DNA from: Azospirillaceae bacterium
GTDB taxonomy: Bacteria > Pseudomonadota > Alphaproteobacteria > Azospirillales > Azospirillaceae
Length of the DNA stretch: 64,000 nt
Direction: 5' to 3'
Assembly: GCA_031291675.1 (NCBI GenBank)
Contig: JARLIO010000034.1
Location: 591,336 to 655,335 of the forward strand
Part shown: positions 1 through 8,656 of the stretch, in pieces
Layout: every line of letters starts with the position of its first letter
Numbering within the stretch: the first letter of the stretch is position 1
Program-made: the position numbers and the translations under genes
The notes under the pieces: generated by a model
The model's input: only the letters and a program-made list of their open reading frames with translations
Databases searched by the model: none
Told to the model about the DNA's origin: nothing

Positions 1-170
1 TTTAATTCAACCATACCGTGCCGCAACTACAATATTTCGCTGTGCCGGCCCAATCCATCGATCAGGCTGGCCGGGGAAACGCAGTCACGTCAATGATGTT
101 TCAATAAGATCGGGTCCGGGCCGGAACAAGTGAATTGACTGTCATCCGCGGCAAACGCCCGCTCGACCGG

Positions 171-1562
171 TCATGTTTCGTCGGGGATCGCCAGTTCGAC
201 CCGCAATCCGCCCTCGCGCCGGTTGCCAAGCATGACATCGCCGCCCTGGGCGCGGGCAAAGGTCCGGGCGACCGCCAGCCCGAGCCCGGTACCTCCGGTA
301 TCCCGGCTGCGCGACCGTTCCAGGCGATAAAACGGGGCGAACACCTTTTCCTGCTCTGACGCCGGGATGCCGGGACCATCGTCATCAATGCGCACCGCGA
401 CCTGCCCCGGCCGTTCCACCAGCGAGACCCGGGCGTTGCCGCCATAGAACAGCGCGTTGTCCAGCAGGTTCCCCAATGCGCGACGCAGCGCGATCGGCCT
501 GCAGGCGACGATGCGGTGCTCGGGACCCTCATAGGCCGCTTCACGCCCAATATCGGCGGCATCGTCGCACAGGCTTTGCAGCAAGGCCGCAAGATCCAGG
601 TCGGCCCGGGCCTCGTTGCGCGCATCTTCGCGGGCGAAGGCCAGGGTCGCGGTGATCATCTGCTCCATCTGGTCGAGATCTTCCAGCATCTTGCGCTGTT
701 GTTCGACATCCTCGACAAATTCGGCGCGCAGCCGCAGGCGGGTCAGCGGCGTCCGCAGATCGTGCGACATTGCCGCCAGCATCTGGGTCCGGTCAGCGAT
801 ATAGCGCCGCAACCGCTCCTGCATCCGGTTGAAGGCGGCGATCGCCTGCCGGACCTCCGAGGGACCGGTCTCGGCCAGCGGCGCCGCCGACACGTCACGG
901 CCCAGCCGATCCGCCGCCGCGGCAAACCGGGCCAGAGGCGACGTCAGGCGCCGCGCCATCAGCCAGGACAGCAGCACGATCGTCAGTCCAATCAGAACCA
1001 TCCAGATCGCAAACTTCACCAGCCGAAAGGTGCTGTCGTCCGGATGTGTCAGCGTGAAACGGACCCAACTGCCGTCGGACAACGCCACCGCAACCGCCAG
1101 GGCTTGCGGCGGCGGCGGCAATGGCGGCCGACGGCCCACGGCGGCCGGATCCCCGCTATCGGCCGGTTCGGGGACAACCACGCCATCGTCGGACAGGGGT
1201 TGGATCAGGATCGCGCGGTCGCTGTCGTGGACCTCTTCGCGCAGATGCATTGCGAGGAATCTGGTCCGCATCGATTGCGGCACCGGGAAGGGCGGCGGTA
1301 CCAATTCCCAGGCCACCGTCAATCCGGGCCCACCCAACGCCGCCACCAGCCCGCTCCGCGTGTCCTCCGATGTCGCATCGAGCAGGCGAACGATCGCGCC
1401 GATTCGATGGACCTGCGTCGCCGGACCGCGCAGTGGCGCGCGTTCGCCACGATCGCTGAGATACAGCAAGCCGCTGATCGCCTGGGTCACCAGCATAGCC
1501 AACAACAGCAGCATCGCGATCCGGGTGGCGATCCCGCCAGGAACCAGACAGCGCAAATTCAT
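171..1562 (-). CDS. EnvZ/CpxA-type sensor histidine kinase
   Basis: 463-residue inner-membrane sensor kinase. Visible parts in order: TM1 at about 12-34, a periplasmic loop of about 145 residues with a proline-rich stretch near 145-153, TM2 at about 184-203, HAMP to about 256, then the H-box SHDLRTPLTRLRL with phospho-acceptor His267. The ATP domain has an N-box (LGNLLDNALFYG), a G1 box (DDDGPGIP) and a G2 box (GTGLGLAVAR). The H-box wording is close to EnvZ/CpxA. The start codon overlaps the stop of the upstream response regulator by 4 bp (ATGA), so the two are translationally coupled. The regulator is the obvious phosphotransfer partner. The signal sensed is not visible from sequence. Family assignment is secure; the ortholog name is not. 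Confidence 0.93.
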   Translation of the reverse strand: MNLRCLVPGGIATRIAMLLLLAMLVTQAISGLLYLSDRGERAPLRGPATQVHRIGAIVRLLDATSEDTRSGLVAALGGPGLTVAWELVPPPFPVPQSMRTRFLAMHLREEVHDSDRAILIQPLSDDGVVVPEPADSGDPAAVGRRPPLPPPPQALAVAVALSDGSWVRFTLTHPDDSTFRLVKFAIWMVLIGLTIVLLSWLMARRLTSPLARFAAAADRLGRDVSAAPLAETGPSEVRQAIAAFNRMQERLRRYIADRTQMLAAMSHDLRTPLTRLRLRAEFVEDVEQQRKMLEDLDQMEQMITATLAFAREDARNEARADLDLAALLQSLCDDAADIGREAAYEGPEHRIVACRPIALRRALGNLLDNALFYGGNARVSLVERPGQVAVRIDDDGPGIPASEQEKVFAPFYRLERSRSRDTGGTGLGLAVARTFARAQGGDVMLGNRREGGLRVELAIPDET

Positions 1563-2281
1563 AGCGCCGTGACCGCCGGCGTGAACAGATAACCGCCGCT
1601 GCGCACCGTCTTGATGATCGCCGGGTCCTTGGCGTCGACCTCGATCTTGCGCCGCAGCCGGCTGACCTGGACATCGATGCTGCGGTCGAACGGCACGGCC
1701 GATCGGCCACGCGCCAGATCGAGCAACTGGTCACGGGTCAACACCCGTCGCGGATGTTCGACGAAAGCCGCCAGCAGATCAAATTCGCCGGCGGTCAGTT
1801 GCACCAGCACCTCGGCCGGGGACCACAATTCGCGCCGGTTCAGGTCGAGCTTCCAACCATCGAAGCGCAGAATCCGGTTGCCGGGCGACGCTGCCACCTC
1901 CTCTTCGCTGCCACCGGTCCGGCGCAACACCGCCTTGATCCGGGCCACCAGTTCGCGGGGGTTGAACGGCTTGGTCAGATAGTCGTCGGCACCCAGCTCC
2001 AACCCGACGATCCGATCGGTATCCTCGGCCATTGCGGTCAGCATCAGGATCGGGATCGTCGACGTTGCCCGCAGCCGGCGGCACAGGGTCAGGCCATCGT
2101 CCCCCGGCAACATCAGGTCGAGCACGATCAGATCAAAGCGGCCGCCATCAAGCAATCGCTGCATCTCCTCCCCGTCCTTGGCCGTCGTGACACGAAAGCC
2201 ATGGCGGGTCAGAAACTGCCCGGTGAGCGTGCGGATTTCCCGATCGTCATCGACGATCAACAGGTGAAGCATGCGATCCAT
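1559..2281 (-). CDS. OmpR-family response regulator
   Basis: 240-residue DNA-binding response regulator. The receiver domain has the acidic pocket (DDD at 11-13), phospho-acceptor Asp55 (LIVLDLMLPGDDG) and the conserved Lys104 (YLTKPF). The C-terminal half is a winged helix of the OmpR/PhoB type (FDLLAAFVEHPRRVLTRDQLLDLARG, then SRLRRKIE). I chose the ATG at 2281 because the receiver fold begins right after it; an upstream in-frame extension of 37 residues has no domain character. It is the first gene of a two-gene operon with the sensor kinase and is divergent from the LTXXQ protein at 2753, which it may control. Confidence 0.93.
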   Translation of the reverse strand: MDRMLHLLIVDDDREIRTLTGQFLTRHGFRVTTAKDGEEMQRLLDGGRFDLIVLDLMLPGDDGLTLCRRLRATSTIPILMLTAMAEDTDRIVGLELGADDYLTKPFNPRELVARIKAVLRRTGGSEEEVAASPGNRILRFDGWKLDLNRRELWSPAEVLVQLTAGEFDLLAAFVEHPRRVLTRDQLLDLARGRSAVPFDRSIDVQVSRLRRKIEVDAKDPAIIKTVRSGGYLFTPAVTAL

Positions 2282-2752
2282 GGCATGACTATCGGATAAG
2301 TCGGCGCCGGTTGGCACTGAATTTTTGTTACGAATGGTTTCTCTTGTGTACCCGAGATGGGCCGTGGGGGAATGCAGGGAATCAGGTCGCACCGCCAGGG
2401 AAACGACGGAAAATCGTCGTAAACGTCAAAACAACGCCGGTTTTTTGTGACGCTTTTACCGTCCTGGCCGCCGTCGCTCGCGATCATCCCTTCTGCAGGG
2501 CCCGGATTCACCACAAAAGCGTTCGATATTTCTTCAATCCCCGCCCGCCCCGCCGCGCCAGACCGGCGTCGCGTGGCTGCTCGTTGCATTCGGTTACAAA
2601 TCCCCCGCTCTGCTGACACGCGCCAGCAAACTCGGCCATCCATTGTCCCTGACGACGCGGCGGCGCTGAGCCGCATGTCGTCGCACGGAGGACGGCGGCG
2701 ACAGGGGCGGGACAAGATGGACGGGCTTCGAACGCCAGGGGAGTTTCACACC
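2282..2752. promoter_or_regulatory. Divergent control region between response regulator and LTXXQ gene
   Basis: 471 bp without a convincing gene. It must hold both divergent promoters. It contains an AT-richer patch at about 2315-2345 and an inverted repeat at 2403-2420 (ACGACG, 6-nt spacer, CGTCGT). Autoregulation by the adjacent OmpR-type regulator is an inference. An in-frame upstream extension of the LTXXQ gene runs through here but has no protein-like composition. Confidence 0.45.
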
Positions 2753-3256
2753 GTGACGCGGAGTGTGGTCATCGCCGCGATTCTGGCGATTGCCGGGTTG
2801 GGGTTCATGTTTGGCGCCCCGGTCATTGCCGAAAACGCCGACCGTGATGAGGATCCGATCGGTCTGGTCATCGACAGCGCCGCCATCGGCGGCAAAAATG
2901 CAGCGCAAGAACCCTGGAGGCTGATTTGTGACAATATCGAGGCGCATCGCGCCGCGCGCCTGGGATTTGCTGCGGCAAAACTCAAACTGACCGAAAACCA
3001 GGAATCGGCCTGGTCCGGCTTTGTCGAGACGATCGTCCACGCCGGAGAGCCGATGCGGCAATTCTGCGATAGCATCAGGGACGCCCCCGAACCGACCGCC
3101 CTGCCCGACCGGGTGGCGTGGATGGAGCGGATCGCGACGATCCGGACCGCGGAACTCCAACAGCTGCGCCCGGCGATCACCGAATTCTACGGGATCCTCG
3201 ATCCCGACCAGAAAGCCATTGCCGACGGTCTGCTCGCCCCCCATCGGCGGCCGTGA
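2753..3256 (+). CDS. LTXXQ (Spy/CpxP-like) exported protein
   Basis: 167-residue exported protein if the GTG at 2753 is used; AGGGGAG lies about 7 nt upstream. An in-frame ATG at 2717 is the alternative. The N-terminus is a hydrophobic segment (VVIAAILAIAGLGFMFGAPVIA) that can be a signal peptide or anchor. The mature part carries the pattern KLKLTENQESAW, the LTXXQ motif of Spy/CpxP-type periplasmic helical chaperones, and a second related patch near the C-terminus (GILDPDQKAIADGL). Two Cys lie at either end of the core (RLICDN, RQFCDS). It is divergent from a two-component pair, the same arrangement as cpxP with cpxRA in enterobacteria. A periplasmic stress role is an inference from motif and context. 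Confidence 0.75.
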   Translation: MTRSVVIAAILAIAGLGFMFGAPVIAENADRDEDPIGLVIDSAAIGGKNAAQEPWRLICDNIEAHRAARLGFAAAKLKLTENQESAWSGFVETIVHAGEPMRQFCDSIRDAPEPTALPDRVAWMERIATIRTAELQQLRPAITEFYGILDPDQKAIADGLLAPHRRP

Positions 3257-3262
3257 CGGCAA

Positions 3263-3303
3263 GCGGCGCTGGTGCTGACTTGCCTCACCAGCACCGGCGC
3301 CGC
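3263..3303. terminator. Hairpin between convergent LTXXQ gene and ccmI
   Basis: GC-rich stem-loop with 15-nt arms at 3263-3277 and 3289-3303, one G-T wobble and an 11-nt loop, between two convergent genes. No long T-run follows (ACTGTTTCAA on the right), so termination is plausible but not certain. Confidence 0.55.
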
Positions 3304-3321
3304 ACTGTTTCAACCCTGGCT

Positions 3322-4782
3322 TCAGCCGCCCGACTTCGGCAGCGCCGCCAGCCGGTCGCGCACCATGGCGTAGTCCGGTGAGTTCGGCGGCAATTGAGCC
3401 AGCAGGCGCTGCCACAGGGCCCGCGCACCCGCCGGATCGCCCGGCGCGGCATCAAGCCCGAGGAACCACAGCGCCTGACGATTATCCGGCGCCACCGCAA
3501 GGAGACGGCGCATCACCGCCAGGAAGCGCGGCGATGGCGCCGCACCCGGGTCGCCACGGCTCTGCAGAGCCTCACCCAAAGCGGCCAGGGCGTCGGCGCG
3601 GCCGGGGGCGACCTGGCTGGCATGGTCGAGGGCATCGATCGCCTGGTCCGACTGCCCCAGCACCGTATAGGCCCGTCCCAGCTTGAGCCAACCATCGGCG
3701 TCGTCCGGCTGCTCCTTCAACCGGGCGGCCAGACGGGCGACCATCGCCCCGATCATCTGCGTCCGCTGGTCCGGGGTCATGGCGGCCGCGGCCGCGACAT
3801 CGGCCGCACCGGGGCCGGCATCGCCGGACCCGCCGGGTGGTGACGCCGCGCCGCCCTCCGGACCACCCCCGGTCTCTGCCGCGCTGTCCGCTGGCCGGGG
3901 TTTCGGGATTGCCGCATCGGGGTCGAGGTGCAGGCTTTGCGCCACTTGGCGGATGTCATCGCGCAGGGAGGGCAGCCAGGGCGCATCCGCCGGACTGTCG
4001 GCGGCCAGGGCCGTCCAGCCTTCGAGCGCCCCCTTCGGGTCGCCAGCCTGATTATGCGCCAGGGCCAGGTAATAGCGCGCCCGAAAATCGTGCGGATCAT
4101 GGGCCAGGGTGGTTTCGAAAGCCTGGCGGGCCTCGTCACCGACGATGCCATTGGTTGCCCCGACCAGCGCCTCGCCAAACGATGAGGTGACCACCGCATT
4201 GTCGGGGGCTAGCGTCGCCGCGTGGCGCATGGCATCGGCCGCCTCGGCATAGCGTTCCATCTTGCCGTAGGAACGCCCCAGCAACAGCCAGCCCTGAAGA
4301 TCCTCGGGATGGGCTTTCATCGTCGCGGCCAGCCGGGCGACCGCGGCTTCGATGCGCGCCGGCGACGGGGTATGGGCCAGATCGCGGTCCGCCAGCGGTT
4401 GCGACGGGAGACCGGGGTGCCCCAGGGGCAGATAGACCGCCAGCGCCGCCGCCGGCAGCGCAACCGCAAGAACCAGGGCCAGCCGACGCCCGCTGCCGGT
4501 CGGGGCAGGGGCAACCGGGGCCGGCGCCTCGCGATCCGCGGCCAGCAGACGGTGCGCCACCTCAAGACGGGCCGCGCGCGCCTGATCCTCGGCGAGATGA
4601 CCTTGTTGGATGTCGCGTTCGATCTCGCGCAACTGATCGCGATAGACGCCCAGCGCGGGATCGGTCCCCGGCGACCCTGCGCCCGCGCTCCGCGACGTCG
4701 GAGCCGGCGGCCGCAGCAGCGGCAAGGCCAGCGCGAGGATCGTCACCACGGTCAGCGCGGCGACCAGGACCCAGAACATCAT
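3322..4782 (-). CDS. ccmI: Cytochrome c biogenesis protein CcmI (CycH)
   Basis: 486 residues. Two transmembrane segments lie near the N-terminus (about 2-24 and 105-128), separated by a cytoplasmic region of the CcmI type (YRDQLREIERD, then RAARLEVAHRLL). Two periplasmic TPR blocks follow: one starting near residue 160 (LQGWLLLGRSYGKMERYAEAADAM) and a second near 360 (ADGWLKLGRAYTVLGQSDQAIDAL), joined by a Pro/Ala/Gly-rich linker. CcmI presents apocytochrome c to the CcmF/H haem-ligation complex. It is the last gene of the ccm operon, 3 nt after the CcmH stop, consistent with one transcript. Confidence 0.93.
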   Translation of the reverse strand: MMFWVLVAALTVVTILALALPLLRPPAPTSRSAGAGSPGTDPALGVYRDQLREIERDIQQGHLAEDQARAARLEVAHRLLAADREAPAPVAPAPTGSGRRLALVLAVALPAAALAVYLPLGHPGLPSQPLADRDLAHTPSPARIEAAVARLAATMKAHPEDLQGWLLLGRSYGKMERYAEAADAMRHAATLAPDNAVVTSSFGEALVGATNGIVGDEARQAFETTLAHDPHDFRARYYLALAHNQAGDPKGALEGWTALAADSPADAPWLPSLRDDIRQVAQSLHLDPDAAIPKPRPADSAAETGGGPEGGAASPPGGSGDAGPGAADVAAAAAMTPDQRTQMIGAMVARLAARLKEQPDDADGWLKLGRAYTVLGQSDQAIDALDHASQVAPGRADALAALGEALQSRGDPGAAPSPRFLAVMRRLLAVAPDNRQALWFLGLDAAPGDPAGARALWQRLLAQLPPNSPDYAMVRDRLAALPKSGG

Positions 4783-4785
4783 CGT

Positions 4786-5307
4786 TCAGCGATCCTCGGC
4801 CATGAGCTGATCGAGCCGGGTCCGTTCGCGCGCCGTCAGTTCGTCCGTGTCATCGCCCAGGCCATCGGCCGCGATCAACCGGGTCCGCCGGCGATTGCGC
4901 AGCATCAGACCAATCGCGGCCGCGCCAACGGCCAGGATGGCGAACGGCCCCAGCCACAGCACCGCGGTCGTCGTCTTGAATGGCGGCCTCAGCAGCACAA
5001 AGTCGCCATAACGATCGGTCAGAAAAGCCATGACCTGGGCGTCGCTATCACCACGGGTCAGGCGCTCGCGCACCAGCAGCCGCAAGTCATGCGCCAGATC
5101 GGCATGACTATCGTCGATCGACTCGTTCTGGCAAACCAGACAGCGCAATTCCTCACTGATGGCGCGGGCCCGCGCCTCCAGGACCGGATCCGCCAGCATC
5201 TCGTCAGGCTCGACCGCGATCGCAGGCGACGGGCCGCGCAGCAGGAGCGACAGCGACAGCAACAACAGCGCCATCATCCGCCGGCGACGCGGCGCTACCG
5301 CTCTCAT
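4786..5307 (-). CDS. ccmH: Cytochrome c biogenesis protein CcmH
   Basis: 173 residues with an N-terminal hydrophobic leader (about 11-31), the thiol motif LRCLVCQN (Cys56 and Cys59), a helical domain and one C-terminal transmembrane segment (VLWLGPFAILAVGAAAIGL). The protein reduces or holds the CXXCH cysteines of apocytochrome c before haem attachment. The start at 5307 is set by the 4-bp ATGA overlap with ccmG. A longer upstream reading frame only shadows ccmG. Length matches the short alphaproteobacterial CcmH (Ccl2) form, with the TPR part supplied by the separate CcmI. Confidence 0.93.
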   Translation of the reverse strand: MRAVAPRRRRMMALLLLSLSLLLRGPSPAIAVEPDEMLADPVLEARARAISEELRCLVCQNESIDDSHADLAHDLRLLVRERLTRGDSDAQVMAFLTDRYGDFVLLRPPFKTTTAVLWLGPFAILAVGAAAIGLMLRNRRRTRLIAADGLGDDTDELTARERTRLDQLMAEDR

Positions 5308-5840
5308 CCCTGAAGTTCCTTCAGCAGCGGCAAAATCTTGCCGTCGATATCCGCCGCGGTCAGCGGACCGACCTGCTTGTAGCGGATCCGGCCCTGGCGA
5401 TCGATGACATAGGTTTCCGGCACGCCATAGACCCCCCAATCGATCGCGACCCGACCATCGGTGTCGGCGCCGATCCCCTGATAGGGGTTGCCCATCTGCG
5501 ACAGCCAGGCCGCGGCATCCTCGGGCCGGTCCTTGTAATCGATCCCGCGGACCAGCACGCCGTTCTCCCGGGCCAGACGGACCAGCATCGGGTGTTCGAC
5601 GCGACATGGCGCGCACCAGGAGGCGAAGACATTGACAATCTGCGCCCGGCCATGGAGATCGGCCGACGCCAGGCCGGCACCCTGGCCCGGCAGGCCGGGC
5701 AGGGAGAAGGTGGGCACCGGTTGATCGATCAAGGCCGACGGCACCAGATTAGGGTCGCGGTTCAGGCCGACGGCGAAATAGCCGGCCAGCACCAGGAAGA
5801 CCAGCAGCGGGATCAGGAAAATGAGGGTTCGCAAACGCAC
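5304..5840 (-). CDS. ccmG: Thiol:disulfide interchange protein CcmG/DsbE
   Basis: 178-residue membrane-anchored thioredoxin-fold protein. TM anchor at about 5-24; active site FASWCAPCRVEHP with Cys76 and Cys79; GVYGVPETYVID is the cis-Pro loop of the DsbE subfamily. It delivers reductant to CcmH and apocytochrome c in the periplasm. It lies 26 bp after ccmF and overlaps ccmH by 4 bp. Confidence 0.95.
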   Translation of the reverse strand: MRLRTLIFLIPLLVFLVLAGYFAVGLNRDPNLVPSALIDQPVPTFSLPGLPGQGAGLASADLHGRAQIVNVFASWCAPCRVEHPMLVRLARENGVLVRGIDYKDRPEDAAAWLSQMGNPYQGIGADTDGRVAIDWGVYGVPETYVIDRQGRIRYKQVGPLTAADIDGKILPLLKELQG

Positions 5841-5866
5841 CGGTTTATTGCTCCTGCAGGGCGGCG

Positions 5867-7855
5867 TTATTCGGCTGCCGCGGTCGTCGCCGACCGCCGC
5901 AGCCGATGGCGGACCGGCACGCCGACACGATAACGGAGGTCAGACAGGCTGACCACGCCGCCGACAGCCATCAGCACCGTGCCCAGCCACAGCCAGGGCA
6001 CCAGCGGGTGATGATAGGCCCGGGCCGCATAGCCGCCGGACGCATTCTTTGTGCCCATGACGACATAGAGATCCGCCAGCGCCGTGGTATGGATCGCGGC
6101 CTCGGTCGTCGGCGTCCGTTGGACCGGATAGAAACGCTGTTCCGGATGCATCACGGCGACGATTTTCCCCGCAGACCGCGCCGTGAAGGTTCCGCGTTCG
6201 CCCTGATAGTTGGGGCCTTCGATCGGCTCGACCTTGTCGAAACTGACGCTGTAGCCGGCAATGTCGAACTGGTCGCCGGGCCGGATCGACTGAATATGCT
6301 CGGAGACCCAGCATACCGAACCGGTCATCCCCGCGATCGCAACGCCCATCCCGAAATGGGCGATCGTCATGCCCCAGGCGCTGCGCGGCAGATGCAAGGC
6401 CCGGCTCATGCTGTCGGCCAACGGGACGCGGAACAGCCGGACCCGCTCAACCCACTCGGTCACGGCGCCACAACAGGCCCAGGCCGCCATCGCGATCCCC
6501 ACCAGTGCCATCGCCGGCCCGCCCTGGTGCAGCCAATAGGTCGCGACCACGGCGACAAAGGTCAGCAGCGCGGCCACTTTCAAACGCCCCAGCGCCCCCG
6601 GCAGGTCGGCGCGCTTCCATGACAGCAGCGGCCCGACCCCGAGCAGCGCCACCAGCGGCACCATCAGCGGGACAAAGGTGGAATTGAAGAAAGGCGGGCC
6701 GACCGAGACCTTGCCGGCATTGAGCGCGTCGAGAAACAGCGGATACAGCGTACCCAGCAGGACCGTGCCGCAGCCACTGGCCAGCAGCAGATTGTTGATC
6801 ACCAGCCCGCCCTCACGGCTGACCGGGGCGAACAGGCCGCCCATCCGCAAATGCGGCGCCCGGATCGCATAGAGCGTCAGCGACCCGCCGATCGCGATCG
6901 TCAGCAGCACCAGGATAAACACGCCGCGACTCGGATCCACGGCAAAGGCGTGGACCGAGGACAGCACGCCCGACCGGACCAGGAAGGTGCCGACAAGGCT
7001 GAGCGAGAAACTCAGGATCGCCAGCAGAATGGTCCAGCTTTTCAAGGCGTCGCGCTTTTCGACGACGATTGCAGAATGCAACAGCGCGGTGCCCGCCAGC
7101 CAGGGCAGGAAGCTGGCATTCTCGGTCGGATCCCAGAACCACCAGCCGCCCCAGCCCAACGTGTAATAGGCCCACCACGAGCCCATCGCGATGCCGATCG
7201 TCAGCGCCGACCAGGCAATCAGGGTCCAGGGCCGAACCCACCGCGCCCAGGCCGGATCGATGCGACCTTCGATCAGGGCCGCGGCGGCGAACGAGAACAC
7301 GATCGAAAACCCGACATAGCCGAGATAAAGGAACGGCGGATGGAACGCCAGTCCCGGATCCTGGAGCAGCGGATTGAGGTCATGGCCATCGAGCGGCGGC
7401 GGATCGACCCGGACGAACGGGTTCGACGTCGCCAGGATGAACAACAGGAAACCGACCCCGATCAGCGCCTGGACGCCGATGACCCGGGCCCGCAGCGTGT
7501 CGGGCAATCCGCCGCCCAGCGCCGCCACCGCGGCCCCGAACAGCGACAGGATCAGCACCCACAGCATCATCGAGCCTTCGTGGCTGCCCCAGACGCCCGC
7601 GACCTTGTACAGCATCGGCTTCAGGGAATGGCTATACTCGACGACGTTCAGGACGGTGAAGTCGGAGACGATGTGGGCATGCATCAAGGCGCCGAAACTG
7701 AAGGCGACCAGGCCGAACTGGGCCAAGGCGGCCGGACGCGCGACGGCCATCCAGGCGCTATTGCCGCGCGCCGCGCCAGCCAGAGGCAGGAATGCCTGGG
7801 CCATGGCCACGAAGGCCGCCAACACCAGGGCATAATGGCCAAGTTCCGGGATCAT
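5867..7855 (-). CDS. ccmF: Haem lyase CcmF
   Basis: 662-residue polytopic membrane protein, the usual CcmF length. The tryptophan-rich haem-handling signature GWGGWWFWDPTENASFLPWL is present, as are the early motif VAGVWGSHEGSMMLWV and a conserved periplasmic C-terminal domain before the last membrane span (VPWLWLGTVLMAVGGVVSLSD). With CcmH and CcmI it attaches haem b from holo-CcmE to apocytochromes. It is 10 bp downstream of ccmE and 26 bp before ccmG. Confidence 0.96.
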   Translation of the reverse strand: MIPELGHYALVLAAFVAMAQAFLPLAGAARGNSAWMAVARPAALAQFGLVAFSFGALMHAHIVSDFTVLNVVEYSHSLKPMLYKVAGVWGSHEGSMMLWVLILSLFGAAVAALGGGLPDTLRARVIGVQALIGVGFLLFILATSNPFVRVDPPPLDGHDLNPLLQDPGLAFHPPFLYLGYVGFSIVFSFAAAALIEGRIDPAWARWVRPWTLIAWSALTIGIAMGSWWAYYTLGWGGWWFWDPTENASFLPWLAGTALLHSAIVVEKRDALKSWTILLAILSFSLSLVGTFLVRSGVLSSVHAFAVDPSRGVFILVLLTIAIGGSLTLYAIRAPHLRMGGLFAPVSREGGLVINNLLLASGCGTVLLGTLYPLFLDALNAGKVSVGPPFFNSTFVPLMVPLVALLGVGPLLSWKRADLPGALGRLKVAALLTFVAVVATYWLHQGGPAMALVGIAMAAWACCGAVTEWVERVRLFRVPLADSMSRALHLPRSAWGMTIAHFGMGVAIAGMTGSVCWVSEHIQSIRPGDQFDIAGYSVSFDKVEPIEGPNYQGERGTFTARSAGKIVAVMHPEQRFYPVQRTPTTEAAIHTTALADLYVVMGTKNASGGYAARAYHHPLVPWLWLGTVLMAVGGVVSLSDLRYRVGVPVRHRLRRSATTAAAE

Positions 7856-7865
7856 GGTCGGGCCT

Positions 7866-8327
7866 CTATCGGGTCACCAATGTTGACGTGGCGTGCTGCG
7901 CGTCACCTTTGGCGCGTTTCAGCGCGTCGGCCACTTCGGGGGGCATGTAATTCTCATCATGCTTGGCCAGCACCTCGTGCGCCACGAACACGCCATCGGG
8001 TCGGACCGTACCTTCGGCGACGACGCCCTGGCCTTCACGAAACAGATCGGGCAATTGCCCGGTGAAGGTCACCCCGATCTTGTTGACCATGTCGGTGACG
8101 GTGAAGGCGACCGTCTGGCCGTCCGCTGCCCTTTGCAAGCTGCCTTTTTCGACCATGCCGCCCAGCCGGATCGTCCGACGCCCGACCGGCTGACGGATCA
8201 GATCGGTGGGACTGTAAAAGAACACCAGATTGTCCTGGAATGCGGTCAATGCCAGGGCGGTTGCCGATCCCAGGCCGAGCATCGCCAACAGCAGGATGTA
8301 GAGACGGCGCTTCTTGCGGCTGGTCAT
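7866..8327 (-). CDS. ccmE: Haem chaperone CcmE
   Basis: 153 residues: basic N-terminus, one membrane anchor (about 9-29), then the periplasmic OB-fold domain. The covalent haem-binding signature VLAKHDENYMPPE is intact, with His123 and Tyr127. CcmE receives haem from CcmC and hands it to CcmF. Its start overlaps the ccmD stop by 4 bp, and ccmF follows after 10 bp. Confidence 0.96.
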   Translation of the reverse strand: MTSRKKRRLYILLLAMLGLGSATALALTAFQDNLVFFYSPTDLIRQPVGRRTIRLGGMVEKGSLQRAADGQTVAFTVTDMVNKIGVTFTGQLPDLFREGQGVVAEGTVRPDGVFVAHEVLAKHDENYMPPEVADALKRAKGDAQHATSTLVTR

Positions 8328-8554
8328 CGATCGGTTCCGGCGATCTCAGGCGCGGACGGTGGTGCCGGCTCGGACACAGCCGTGGCATTGCGGCGGCGGC
8401 GCGGATGAGCCGCCTCCAGCCCGGTCAGGATCGCGTCATTGCGCCGAAGACGGTGCAGGCTGACCAGCAACAACCCCGCCAGAACGACGATCACGATGCC
8501 GTAGGCCGGCCAGACAAAAGCGGCATAGCCGCCCATTTCAAGGAATTCACTCAT
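8324..8554 (-). CDS. ccmD: Haem exporter accessory protein CcmD
   Basis: Small membrane protein of 76 residues, starting MSEFLEMGGYAAFVWPAYG, which matches the CcmD family pattern of an aromatic-rich membrane entry followed by one TM and a basic LHRLRRND segment. The C-terminal tail is Arg/Pro-rich. An upstream in-frame start at 8581 would add nine residues and is less likely. CcmD helps release holo-CcmE from the CcmC complex. It lies between ccmC (102 bp away) and ccmE (4-bp overlap). Confidence 0.88.
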   Translation of the reverse strand: MSEFLEMGGYAAFVWPAYGIVIVVLAGLLLVSLHRLRRNDAILTGLEAAHPRRRRNATAVSEPAPPSAPEIAGTDR

Positions 8555-8656
8555 CGCATCGGTCGCATATTCCCGGAGCACGGGTCCGGAGCACGGGATC
8601 GGGGTTGGCCGCCAAAACCGGCTTGCCGCCCCTCCCCGCGCACCGTCCGCTGGAGA

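Noticed and set aside
516..1592. A 358-codon plus-strand open frame opposite the sensor kinase
   Set aside because: It is rich in Arg, Gln and Gly and has no family features, whereas the minus strand encodes an intact kinase.
6851..8065. A 404-codon plus-strand frame across ccmF and ccmE
   Set aside because: Composition is shadow-like (Arg/Gln/Asp runs) and it crosses two clearly real genes.
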